Shown piece by piece: positions 45,901 through 56,985 of a stretch of DNA of 64,000 nt. A program made the translations under genes and the position numbers. The DNA lies in NCBI GenBank assembly GCA_010909165.1, contig MU008190.1:345166-409165 (forward strand), read 5' to 3'. Below the pieces are notes generated by a model. It searched no databases. It was not told the DNA's origin and worked only from the letters and a program-made list of their open reading frames with translations. Source of the stretch: Anthoceros angustus. Its lineage: Eukaryota > Streptophyta > Anthocerotopsida > Anthocerotales > Anthocerotaceae. The first letter of the stretch is position 1. Every line of letters begins with the position of its first letter.

Positions 45901-47640
45901 CATGGCATAATGAAAGGGGCATTTAGTTTGCTTGAATGGCTCTCACGTGCCACCCACGTCCTTGCACAATGGTGTAGATGTTGATATAGATTATTACCAA
46001 GCGTGGAGCAGCGTCTGTCGTTCAAACGACCGGACGTGGCATGTTTTCTTCCATGCCATGAGTTTTCAATTATTCTAATGGCTTGCACCCACCTTCCTTG
46101 GACCATGGTGGAGGGAGAATTTTATTTGAGAGAAAGGGAACCATTGTCCTTGGTTCATGGCGGTTGTAAGATGGCCATGACCTTGTCATGGCATGGCACT
46201 TCCTTGGTCATCGGCCACTCGAAATCGCATTGCAAACACTTGTCCTTGGGTCACGAAATGGTCATAAAAAGCGGGGACTATATATGGCATGCATGGAGGA
46301 ATGGCATCGTGGACAAGGAAGGTTTTTGTTTGTGCATGCAAACAAAAACAGTGGGGAAGGTGGCATGGCAAGGCAAGGAGCCAGTGGCATGGCATGCCAC
46401 GTAGCCTTCTTGGATGGAAGCGCGAGGATGTCTAGCGTGAGGGGATGGTCAGCGCGTGGAGAGGAATCAGTGGAGAGGAGTGGAGGCGAGGGGAGGAGAG
46501 GTGGGGTGGAGGAGGGCGCGAGAGGAGGTCTCGCAAGGGTGGAGGTGGAGAATCAGAGTGGAGTGGAGTCTCAGCCGAGGAGAGAAAGCTGGAGTGGAGG
46601 AGTGGAGGAGTGGGTGTCTAAGTGGGGAGCTGGAGGGTGCGGAGAGAATCCAAAACTTTCGGAGGAGGAATGCCAGGCGTGACATCGGAGGAGGAATTGG
46701 CGTGAGTCAGGAGAAAGAGGACTGTGGTGATCGAGGAGCATGGTGGTCTGCCCAAGAGGCCGGCCGTGTGGTGGCGAGAGAGGCCATTGGTCTTGTGGAC
46801 CTTCTGTTCGGTGGCGATGGATAACCCCAACAACGTGGGAGGAGGATGCCTGTGGAGGGGCTGCCACAGGAGTGGGCGGTCTCTGGAGGAGGCGGTTGCG
46901 AGGCGGGCCAAGGAACGCGTGCATATGATGGTCGGGGACGGTGAGGAGAAGGACACCGGTGGCAATGATGGGGAAAGCGAGCAAGGCGGATGTGGAGATG
47001 GCGGATGATGAGGTGGAGACGACATACCGACTACATTGCCACTACGAAATTGGAGAATTGATGGAGCGGTTGGCGGTAAGCCACTAGGCAGCGTCATTGC
47101 CGTGTTGTGCGGGCATGGGCGTGGTGGAGTGTACATGGCATGAGCGGTTATGCGATGGAGGTTGGGTGGAGAATGAGGAGTTGGTGGTTGGTGCGGCGTG
47201 GTGATATGTAGGACGTGAGCTCTAAGTGATGTGTGTGCATGACTGCAGGGAAGAAGGGGAAGGAAAGCTGGTGGAAGGTGAAGGCCATGTCGAAGGAAGG
47301 CACGAGATACTAGTGGAGAAGGAAGATGGAGGAAAGGTGGCAAGCAGGCGTCCGTCAAGTGATCTGGAGGCAACGTAGATGGTGGGGAACGGATGAGGAG
47401 AGCTGGAGAGATGGTGGGGAACCGGATGTGGGAGCGGAGCAATGGAGATGGTGGGGAACACGGATGGATGAGAGAATGCGGAGCGCATGCAATGGAAAAC
47501 AAGTGGCGGTGGGCCGTTTGTGGAGGGGAATGTGAATGTTGAGCCATTTTCTTGCGAGCTGAGTCGCCCGATGCGTGGTGGACCGGTGATGGTCAATCGC
47601 AACAAGCAGATGGAATTGGTATTCCCACCTTTGTAGCCTA
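42940..47640. other. Interior of the CACTA-like element, no recognisable gene
   Basis: About 4.7 kb without a convincing coding region. 42,960-43,570 has a C-rich plus strand; 46,430-47,550 is G/A-rich on the plus strand. A 309-codon minus-strand frame at 46,618-47,547 is almost pure Pro/Ser/His/Leu and follows from composition. A 191-codon minus-strand frame at 45,024-45,599 has a more natural composition but no motif I recognise; it could be a captured gene fragment. Confidence 0.35.
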
Positions 47641-47939
47641 GCATTTCAGGGTCCTTCGCCGTGAAAGTGGTGATTGAGGCCCGGATAGGTCTAGGAAGTT
47701 GTGGAGGAACCCCGAAAACAATGGTGTTGGTCTAAGAGTCACCAAGTGGCGTGTGAGGCATATGGCCATATCACTTGGAAGACGTACATGTTTGTAGATA
47801 AAGCCAATTGCATCGGTGGCAACAAAGCCACGATCGAAAGGGATAGAGGACGCTTGAATGTCCAAAATTCCAATTAATTTGTCAATAAAATCAAACACTT
47901 ATATATGCAAGGTATGAGAGTGACGTAAGGGTTAGCACA

Positions 47940-48120
47940 TACATATTACTATATAAACAAGTCTTGACGCCTATATACGTATATATACGTATACAAAGGA
48001 GGCACATATAAGTACACTAATATAATATAAGTATAACGATGGATGTGTACATATATATGTACACATACTTACTTATGTAGCCTATATACATATATATGTA
48101 TACAAAGGATATGCAAAGGA
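47940..48120. repeat. A/T-rich tatatacgta-type simple repeats
   Basis: Runs of TATATACGTATATATACGTATACAAAGGA-like sequence occur twice (near 47,970-48,000 and 48,085-48,120), separated by TA/CA-rich sequence. Noncoding. Confidence 0.6.
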
Positions 48121-48289
48121 GGTAAAATAGGAAGGGAAGGACAGAGAGAGGTCCTTGTTACAATCATGTTGCAAGAGGAAGAGGAAGAGTATAAAATGGT
48201 TGTGATAGGGGAGGTCCTTCTCACATGATGGAGGAGGAGAAGTGAAAGAGTATAAAAGGTGTGATAAGGGAGCAATAATAGGTGAGGTG

Positions 48290-48721
48290 AGAGGAGAGAG
48301 ACCAAGCATTGTGTTAAGATGGGGTGAGAAGGTGGATAAGAAATTGACACCCGAACACCAAGCCACCAAGTGTTGCAATTTTGAAGTGGTACATGAAGTG
48401 AGAGACCAAGCATTGTGTTAGGATGGTGGGAGAAGGAAGAGAAAAATGGACCAACTTAACACCAAGCCATCAAAACATGTTGCAAGTTGGAAGTGTTACA
48501 TAAAATTGCAACACGGTAACAAGGCGGTGGGAAATTATAATAATGCTTGTGAGAGGGTGTACCGAAGGGTGAGGTGGGAAGAGAGAGTGCAGTTCGTGTT
48601 AAGATGGCTGCGAGGGAGAACTAACAAACTTAATACCAAGCCTCCAAAACATGTTGCAATGTGGAAGTGTAACAAAAATTGCAACATCTCAACATGTATA
48701 GGGTGCCCTTTTCTAGTAGGG
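48290..48721. repeat. Right subterminal repeat region of the CACTA-like element
   Basis: Three copies of a unit with ACCAAGCC-CCAAAACATGTTGCAA, then GTGGAAGTGTTACA and AAATTGCAACA, at about 48,356, 48,461 and 48,638. The unit is the reverse complement of motifs at the left end. The region ends in ggtgcccttttctagtaggg. Confidence 0.65.
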
Positions 48722-48727
48722 TCCTCC

Positions 48728-49101
48728 GGCCTTCCATATATTTGCCTAATGCTTGAGAGTCAGCAATGAGGATCGGTCCAGCATTCCTCTCAAGGCGGCA
48801 GGGCACTTCCGATTGATGGAGGTTGATATAACACTCCTCAATCAATTCCAAATTGGTGTAGGCCCATTGGCGACCATACACCCATCCCAATTGGATGTTA
48901 TCTTCCTCTGCCCACTGCCGGAAGTCCACCAAATCGCGGGGTTTGAGCTGCCCCGCAAAACAGGTGAATTGGGGCATCTCGACCTCACCCCCTCCTGGCG
49001 GCGCAACCTCTGCTGCCACCTTCTTTTCTTTTCCTCCTCAAGAAGAGGAGGAACCCTTGGCAGGCGGTTCCTTTCCCTTGCCCTTTACTGCTCGAGGCAT
49101 G
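48728..49101 (-). pseudogene. Minus-strand gag-like sequence, N-terminal half
   Basis: An ATG at about 49,101 (minus) opens a Lys/Gly-rich start, MPRAVKGKGKEPPAKG, typical of gag N-termini. After a stop and a frame change, it continues with FAGQLKPRDLVDFRQWAEED, GWVYGRQWAYTNLELIEECY and GPILIADSQALGKYMEG. It is then interrupted by the CACTA-like element and resumes at 40,154. Family not certain. Confidence 0.5.
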
Positions 49102-49870
49102 GTAGCGTTCTCCTTCCCAAATGCTGTTAGGGGAGCGAATTACTTCCCAATTGGCAGCCTCAAGACTTTGCTCTCAAACGCTCCTTCTCCTCGAGACTGG
49201 CAGCAAAACTTCTCCTAACACACAATTTCAACGTTAGGCTTGGTGATGACGCCAATTTTCCTTGGGAGCTCTCCTTCGTGGCAAGGCACTGACGAAATAG
49301 TCAGCGGGTCTCCTTGTCCAGCTCCCAATGCCCCAAATGCCGTCCTAGGCACCTCGTGGCCTCCCCGCCGACGGCCTCAAGACTCTGACTCCCAGCCTCC
49401 ATAGCTGGGCTTAAGACTCTCACACTCCCCAGCGCTTGGCGCCTTCCCTCTTTCTCCTCGCCCTTAGGGGTTCCCTCTCTTCCTTCCTCACCTTAGCTCC
49501 TTTGTGCCCACTCGACCGCGGGGGTTGTGAGGTGATGGCGGCTTTCTCCTCTTGCTCTTACGCTCCAGCGCCAATCTCGGCTGCCAAGTGAGGGGCGCCT
49601 CAATCAGAGAGGGAGTTAAATCGTGACTTTGCCTCCTTGGACTTGCTGGCATGGAGAATTCAACCCTAGATGCAGTTCAACATCCTAATTACCCAAGCAC
49701 TAAATTTCCTATTTTCCTCGCCTATCTCAGAACCTTCAAATTAATTACCTTCTAATTAATCCTATTTATCTACTTCCTATTGGTGAGCATATATAGTGGA
49801 TACCCAATTATTCTAGTTTCCTTTAGCGAGATTTCGTCACTGGTGGTAGTCTGCCTAGTGGTGATGCGAC
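49102..49870. other. Spacer, probable leader of the minus-strand element
   Basis: C/T-rich plus strand; no gene. It includes an A/T-rich stretch at 49,680-49,800 with repeated AATTAATTACCTTCTAATTAATCC. It may hold the leader or LTR of the minus-strand gag-like element, but I cannot fix its borders. Confidence 0.3.
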
Positions 49871-50101
49871 CTAGAGTAGTGGTCCTTCCTCCCGACCTAC
49901 CGGGCGAGGTGTAGTCCGCCACCACCGCCTCTTGAGTTGCCTGCCCCGCCTGTGGGTCGACTGCTTTTTCCTGGATATCCCTCCCGCCTTTCTACCCATA
50001 TCCTGGCTCTGCAAGGTTCTCAAAAATTCCTTGTCCCTCTCAATCGTTTCGGCCAAAAATCGTGGTTCGTTCCTCTTTTGACGTTGCCCAAACTTTTGCA
50101 T
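49871..50101 (-). other. Short basic minus-strand frame, retroelement-like
   Basis: A 76-codon frame rich in Arg, Lys and Gln (for example FLAETIERDKEFLRTLQSQD, then GRKAGGISRKKQSTHRRGRQ). Probably the N-terminus or linker of a retroelement polyprotein on the minus strand. It abuts the plus-strand Gypsy pol fragment, so one element has truncated the other. Confidence 0.3.
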
Positions 50102-51940
50102 TCCACAAGGTTACTAGGTTCATTAAGGACTTTGCAAAGCGCGCTACCGTGATGGAGTTGCTGGAAGGAGGAGGTGGGCTTGGACACCGGAGGGAGGCGG
50201 GCGTTTGCATCAGACCACCTTGATAAGTGCTCATTGAAAGGTCGGATTTGGGCGGTTTCACGTATATGTGGATGTGTCGGCGTTCGCTATCGGAGTTGTG
50301 CTCAGCCAAAAGGACGATCACCGGAGGGATCATCCGATCTACTACGCGGGAAGGCAGCTCACTCATGCGGAACGGAGGTACACCACCACGGAGCGAGAGG
50401 TGCTGGGCATGGTGTACGCTGTCAATAAATTCAGTAGGCACTACCTCCTACCCAACGAGTTTGTGTTCTATGTAGACCATTTCGCGCTCAAGCATCTAGT
50501 GAACAAGGCGGACCTGTCAAGACGAATTGCGAGGTGGATCCTGTTACTACAGGAGTTCACCTTTGAGGTGGAGACCCAGGCGGCAACACCCAGCCACTTC
50601 GTCACACCAAGATCGAGCCGTCCTCTGTAATCAGGGAGGATGCCTCAGACGAAGAGTCGGCTACAAAGGAGGCACAGGAGGAGCGCCTTGATCGAACTAA
50701 GCTTGAGGACAGGCGCACTACCTGGCAGACGGAGAAGGGGTACCAGAGGGGCAGCCAACCTATGCGGAGCTGGAGCGATACCTGTGGGAGATGGAGATGC
50801 CAAGGGGATTGACTCGTAGCCAGCGACAGGCCTTTGTGCATTACGCTCGCCCTTTTCGGATGTATGACGGGTGTGTCTTCAAGATAGGGCCGGACGGAGT
50901 TGAACGGAGGTACCTCCAGCATGCGAAGACGGAGGTAGTAATAAAAGGGATGCATGAAGGATTGGGTGGAGGACATTATGCGGCACAGGTCACCGCCAAA
51001 AAGATCTTGGAGGCCGGGTACTGGTGACCCACCATGTATGGGGAAACGCACCAGTTTGTAAAGAGACATGATGCTTGTCAGCAGATCGGGAAGCCTACCC
51101 CAACGACCCAATGGCCGCTGGTGCCTATACTGGCACTAACGCCTTTTGAAAAATGGTACTCGGACCTATCGACCTACTGACCTAAGCACACATGAAGAGA
51201 TATATCACAGTGGCGATGGACTCGCACCGGTGGTGGAAAATAAGGACTCTCAATGCGGTGGCAAGTTCCTCTCACGAAACATCATAACACGGAATGGATG
51301 TCCGCTATTTGGTGTTTATAGGGGGGACTCATTTCCTCAATGATGTGATAGCTGCAATGACGGACTATTTCGGTATAACTCATCGCAAGACGGCACCATA
51401 CAACCCCAAGGCCAATGGGTTAACGGAGAAAACCAACGGACTTATCTGTCGCATCTTGAATAAGCTCACGGTTAATCATGCGCACGACTGGGATACCAAG
51501 CTACCATCAGCGCTATGGGCCTTCAGGACTGCTTGAGAAAGTAACCACCCAACGAACTCCGTATAACCTAACTTATGGGCATTCTCCGGTTATGCGAGTT
51601 GAATTTGAGGAATACTGCCCGAGTAATGATGGAGGCGGCTAACCGAGGAAAAAGCCAATTGGAGCTTGCTAGGGTTTGTACACTCAGGGACGAGAGGAGG
51701 CTCAAGAGATGCAACTGCAGAATCAATGCAAGGTGTGGCATGACCGACGGCTCTGGAACCAAGAGTATGTGAAGGAGGGAGATCTGGCCCTTCTTTATGA
51801 CAACCGCCATATGCATTTCCCGGGCAAGCTTCACTTAAGATGGATGGGCCCTTACCAGGTGGTGCAGGTATACGACAACGGATCCATTCACAAACAGGTT
51901 AGATGGCGGTACAGCTACCCACTTGGGTAACGGGGTGCAG
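50095..51940 (+). pseudogene. Gypsy pol: RT end, RNase H and integrase
   Basis: The RT thumb segment (FIKDFAKRATVMELL-like) lies at 50,125-50,170. RNase H is at 50,268-50,630 in one frame: AFAIGVVLSQKDD, YYAGRQLTHAERRYTTTERE, VFYVDHFALKHLVNK and RIARWILLLQEFTFEVE. The integrase zinc finger H-H-C-C at 50,965-51,090 is damaged, with Cys-x2-Ile replacing Cys-x2-Cys. Core segments (FGITHRKTAPYNPKANGLTE, with the catalytic glutamate) lie at 51,379-51,440. A C-terminal GPYQVVQVYDNGS segment lies at about 51,848-51,885. The order RT-RNase H-integrase defines Gypsy. Only the 3' part of pol is present and it has many frameshifts. Confidence 0.8.
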
Positions 51941-51993
51941 AAGAAAAGTACCATGCCTAGTGTTGGCGGAGACGATGACGGATGAGAAGGGAG

Positions 51994-52573
51994 TGTGGGC
52001 CACTCTTCCTTGGGTAGGAAATGAGCTAGGTTTTGTTTTTTTCGTAGGTATGGAGTAGAAAATAAGGCGGAAAAGGAGAAATAAGGTCGGAGTACTCGGA
52101 CACTCCGAGTGCGGAGGGCTTCACGCACTGGAGTGGCTATTTTACACAGGAGCGGAAACATTTGCACTTCGGAGTACACGGCGGTAAGTCCGGACTACAC
52201 TCCGGAGTAAGACGGGATAAGTACACCAAGAAAAGTAACTTGGGAGTTGGGGAGCGACAGGCGTACGGGCCACGGACGGTACTTGAGAGGTGGGCAGGCA
52301 TGCGGCGGACCAGGACCATAGGTTGCGGGTGTATAGGCGTGTATTCGCCCGCACAGTGCAGCATACAGAGTACGTGGCAGTAAGGCAGAGTAAGCGCATG
52401 CGTAAAGGCTGAAATCACGCAGCCTCGAGACAGGCGAAGGACGCCCATCGCCTACATTTCGACGCCGCCACCGAGCGAAGGTCATTCTTTCAAGCCATCT
52501 CGCGGCGTTCTCGCCTCTGCTAAGACACCCGCTCTGGCGTCTCTTAAGCCCGAGCATCTTTGCAAGTAGCCTG
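51994..52573 (+). repeat. Gypsy LTR, copy B, with internal regions on both sides
   Basis: Starts TGTGGGCCACTC right after a purine tract (gatgagaagggag), as a 3' LTR should, and is followed by a leader and gag, as a 5' LTR should be. A TGGCGACTGGAGCG stretch at about 52,577 is the candidate primer-binding site. Matches copy A at 41,599 block by block. Confidence 0.6.
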
Positions 52574-52663
52574 CCTTGGCGACTGGAGCGATTGACTCAG
52601 CGGCGAGAGAACGGAGAGTCGCGAAGCCTCCACCCTCAGCAGTCGAACACCGTGAATGCAGCA

Positions 52664-55630
52664 ATGGGGCCCAAGAAGGCAGCGGAAGTGTGGGAGCCTT
52701 GGCGCTTGGTGGAGCGCAACATCGTCACCAAACGATACCCCGACTTCGGACCCTGGCTGGAGGAAGCGAAGGAGTTGGTGGAGGAGTGGCACCTGGATAT
52801 CTTCCGGGCGGTTTGGACTTTTGATAGCGTCACTCTAGTCCGAGAGCATTTCTAAGATGCGATGTGTAAGGAGGTCCGCTCAAGAGCCCGAGGAGGACCC
52901 TGTGAGGTGGACCGTGGAGGTCTGAGGCGGTTTACAAATCAGCCCGATTAAGAAATTGGGGCCTTAGTCCGGAGGGCCCCTCAAAGTGAGGGGGAAGGTA
53001 GAAGGGCGAGTGGCTGTGGCTGAGGCGGGGCCTTAACGGTCCTCAACGGCTGGTTGATGTCGAACTTCTTGGATAGGCGGAGTGAGGGCGTGCGAAGGTC
53101 ATTGCCGAAATATACTCACCAGGTGGACCACCCAGTGACAATGCTCGTGTTCCTCCACTGCAGAGAGGAAATAGGGGCGAGGCGGGTATCTTCGCCCGGA
53201 TCAATCAGGAGGCTAGAAAACTACGGAGTGAGAAGCCGCCTTCATCTGCGCTATCACCATTCCTCATCCATGTATGGGGATACCTCAACCTTCGGAAAGA
53301 GGGAGAGGAGGAGCGGGTGCTCCGGAAGTGGCGGCCTCTGGAGGCGGAAGCGAGGAGAGCAGAGGTGAGGCCCGCCCCAAGCCAGGCTAGGGAAGAAGAC
53401 GACTAGGAGGGAATTTGACCAGACGATTGGGCGGACCCCTACGCCAGGAAGTATGGAAGACATCCCCGCCTCCCTTCTTTTGGTTCCTGCAGCGGAGCTC
53501 CTTGCGTAGGAAGGGGCACCCATAGGGAGGGAGCTGGCGGTCGTGGCGCCCGCCCACCGCCACCCGCGACTGGCGGCCTGCAAGCCTCACAGACGAGGAG
53601 GGCCAAGAGGCCAGTTGCGGACCTACAGACTGGAGCAAGAGGCAAGGGCACAGGAGCCAGAAGGACGCCCACCCAAGCCCAAGAGGACCTAGGAAGATGA
53701 GGATTGGGAGGCATTCCCAGGACTCCATCTGACTGAACGGACCCCTACCGCCTGTGGAAGTATGGGAAGAAATTCCCCGCCTCCTTTGGTCCCTCAACAC
53801 CCTCACCGAGGCAATCACGACAGGGAGGGAGCTCAGAGTCGCCGCAGCCAGTGACCAAGAACCGGCTGCCCCACAACTACCGAGCCTCGCCGACCGGGGA
53901 GGAGGCAAAGAAAAGCGGAAACCGCCCCACCACCACCACCCCAAGGTCCGCTCCGGTGCCTGCAGCAGGGAGAGGTGAGGTAAGAAGGGCAAGGTGAGGC
54001 GGGATGCGCCTGTACGGAGGACATCGGAAAGACAGCACTGAGCCCGTCCTATCACCGACGAGGCGGGAAGGGCTAGCTCCCGGACTCCTTCACCACCTCC
54101 GGACCCCAGGCGTGGGCGGGCGAAGGAGCTAGCGAAGAGGGCCATGGAGGAGAAGCTGTCGAATAGTCACGACCTAAGAGTCTGATTGGGTCCGAGCCTA
54201 ATCCAGGACTCTCCCAGGCTATGATGGCGGTCCTTAACGGACTGGGAGATGCCCGCACCGTGGACTTCTGCATCTCAGCAGGGCCTTGGAGGAGACGCCG
54301 GGCGAAGCCTCGTGCGCATGGATTGTATGCTCTGGGGTCTCTGGACAATGAGAGAAGACCCAGGAGGTGGAGAGGCCACCCGGCTGGGATGGTGGAGCTC
54401 CAAGGCCAGCGGAGGTGGCCGGCCAAAGGAAAGGTAGTCCCTAGGGTTGAGGAGGCCGGACGGCCGAGGTGGAGGCTAAGTCCGCCCAACAGGACAGGGC
54501 TAGGTTGCTCCGGCTATGTCAGGGCACGCCCTTTGAGGCGCACAAGGCGGAGGACGCCAAGGAGAGGATTGGCCCAGGAGGAGGCGGAGGGACGCAGCAA
54601 GAGAGGCCAAAGACTTGCCTGGGGCCACCGACAGAGCAAAACCAGCCTAGGAGGCCTGTGAAGGAGCGCGGAGGCGGAGGCCTCTGCCAAGATGGACAGG
54701 GATCACTATCGTGGGCCCGTGGAGGCGGCGAGGTAGCCAGCCAACAAGGCGGAGGTAGCGCGAGCAAGCACGGATGTCTGTGAGGAGGAGATGGAGGCGC
54801 ACCAGCTAGGAGACCTCCGTGTCAATTGCAGACACCACACGGAAGGCCAGGGCCGAGTTGGAGGCGGGAAGGAGACCATGGAGCCATAGCCCGAGTGACG
54901 GAGGAGGCAGAATTCTCAAGGAGAATCGAGGATCATGAGCCCGAGAATCGGCAGCTCGAGATATGTTGGAGGTTGGAGGAGAGCTGTCGGTGCAGCAAGG
55001 AGTAGGATATCGTCGAGTTGGAGAGGATTTGGAGGAAGCGGTCTGCAGGCGAGTTCTTTGGGCAACTTGGAACAAACATGGTGGCCTCAAAGGCGAAGAT
55101 GGGCGGGAGAGAGGCTCATGGAAGAGCAAAAGCTCAGCTGCAGCGAGAAGGAGGCGGCTGTCTGGGTGGCAAATGCGAGGCTGAGCGGCGGGAGGAGGAG
55201 CCAACAGAGCGAGGCTCCGTGGAAGTGGCGGAGGCGGCCAAGTGGCCTCAAGGACTCGGCGATGGCATCTGGGTGATCTTGATATGAAAAGGCCGCGGCC
55301 AGCAACGGGCATGCCTGCGCCGGAGTCTGAGGCGGGAATATGGTGCTCACGCTCATGTGGAGGAGGAGGCCATCCGGTCGACTCCGGAAGCTTCCGCATA
55401 TTATAATGCGGAGCTCCTCAGTGGAGGTAGTGCACCACAGGGGCAAATTGAAGGCCGGAGGTCAAGGAGCTTGGAGGCGAGGGCACAGGGAGCATCGCAC
55501 AAGAACCCTGGGGGCGTCGTTCGGGGACGAGAGCAGCAGCGGAGAAGGAGAGCACCCGGACGAGAGGGATACGGCGGACACCACAAGACAAGAGGTAAGT
55601 CTGTCGCACCCCACAAGGGAAGAAGGAGAG
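52664..55630 (+). pseudogene. Gypsy gag, copy B, long and degraded
   Basis: ATG at 52,664 (MGPKKAAEVWEPWRLVERNI) opens 64 clean codons, ending in a stop at 52,853. Coding character then continues in changing frames: PKYTHQVDHPVTMLVFLHC at about 53,110, SSSMYGDTSTFGK at about 53,262, and a WADPYARKYG segment near 53,430. From there to 55,630 the sequence is Glu/Arg/Ala-rich in one frame or another, with repeated short segments such as HKAEDAKERI. This suggests an original long coiled-coil-rich gag tail. No zinc knuckle is seen. Confidence 0.5.
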
Positions 55631-55639
55631 GGGGTCCCC

Positions 55640-56985
55640 GAGCGGGTTAGGGAAGGAGAAGTCGCAAGGAAGCCAGGGACAATGGAATCGTGTTTTTGTG
55701 AGGGAACCTATGATGCTGGAAACATTAAGAAGCACGATCCTGCTCATAATGAGAAGAAGCACGAGCACAGTGGGTAGAAGACCATGGCGCGGCCGCGGCC
55801 GTCATTGCCTTCGCAGACCATGGCCGCGGCTTAGGTAGGGTTCGGCAACCACATTGGTGCGGTCGGCGCGACGGGCATGTTAGGGTTTGGCGCCCATGGG
55901 AAACCATGAAAGAAAACTTTATGGCAGAAGGTAGGGCGCAAGACTGAAAACAATGTGTCCCGGCTCTTTGTTTTGAAAGTTGCAAGCACAGAAAAATTTT
56001 GAAGGCTACACCCGTTTCGAGGAGAAAGCGTGTGTGTCCCCTTTGGTGCTTGGCCGCTCTTGGTTACGGCGTCAAAGCGGACATCTGACCATGTGCTGGG
56101 AGAAAACAATCTGGAATCTAGGATATATTCGTCAAGATGCTTGCGCCTTGCATGGCTTTCGCAAGAAAAAAAATGTCCCATCCCTTCTGTCCGCTTAGTA
56201 TCAATTCAACTTGAATATTGGCAGGACACTAGGAAATGAAATGCTCCTCGGATGCTAACAAGCTGCAAATTCACAGAATGGAGAACTCTGAACTGGAGGT
56301 TTATTTATATTCGAAAATTATTAGATTAATCCATAATTTAAAAATATTATAAAAACGAATCTTGCATCCCGTGCAATGTGCGGACAGGGACTCGGAGGCA
56401 ACCCGAGCCAGCCAAGGCTGGTCTGAACTGGGAGCGGTCGGGAAAAGTCACAAAAATATGGAGAGTCTAACTTGGAAAGCGGCAAGTTCCAGGTGTCACC
56501 GGTCCGCCTTCTTGCCGCCTTTCTTCCGCGCTCTGCGGCTGTCCCTTCTACCTGCTGCTCGAAGTTGGAAATTCCCGCCTCTTCCCGTGCTGTCAAATCT
56601 GCACGCACCTCTCGTTCATTTGAATTGCTCTGACACCATGCCCAAGGGCTCATCAGTGCGGCGGCCGCGGCCACTTTTCTCTTCTGATGAAGAATGTGAC
56701 TCTCTGTACCCCTAGACCACTCACTGTAATTCGTTACATCTGCACGGATTCGATTTCTGATCCTGGCCTCGCGGGATGGACTGAGTGCGACCTGTCCTTG
56801 ATTCCACTTCGAGCCGGATCGACTCTGCCCTGCGAGTTTGCGAGGCAGTTCTGCCTCTGCCTGTGGACGATCCGAGTGGCTTGAGTTCTTGCTCCGCTGT
56901 AACGTTTGCACCAATTGATGCTCTTGAAGGTGCGTGATCAGGGTTTTGGAATGCCGCTGAGATCACGGTGATCGCGGCTTCCAAT
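55640..56985. other. Spacer between the Gypsy remnants and the membrane/coiled-coil gene
   Basis: No convincing gene. It has GC-rich inverted pieces around 55,785-55,835 (gcggccgcggcc, atggccgcggc) and an A/T-rich patch at 56,300-56,360. Small plus-strand frames (for example 56,638-56,715, ending in an acidic SSDEECDSLYP tail) could be 5' exons of the next gene, but I have no firm support. Confidence 0.3.

Larger units (their letters stand above)
40155..48721. mobile_element. CACTA-like DNA transposon, 8.6 kb, with nested Gypsy pieces
   Basis: The left end reads CCCTAGAAATGGGCACC and the right end, on the complementary strand, CCCTACTAGAAAAGGGCACC. These inverted termini resemble the CACTA-GAAAAGGGC ends of plant En/Spm elements, though the leading CACTA has decayed. 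TCC (or TCCTCC) flanks both ends, agreeing with the 3-bp target duplication of that superfamily. Both ends have subterminal repeats in opposite orientation (TTGCAACATG, GTTACACTT, TTTTGGAGGCTTG). No transposase (TNP2) frame was found, so it is non-autonomous or eroded. A Gypsy LTR and gag lie inside. Confidence 0.55.

Noticed and set aside
46618-47547. 309-codon minus-strand open frame inside the CACTA-like element
   Set aside because: Composition is almost entirely Pro, Ser, His and Leu, as expected from C/T-rich DNA on that strand; no domain, and open frames on several strands overlap it.
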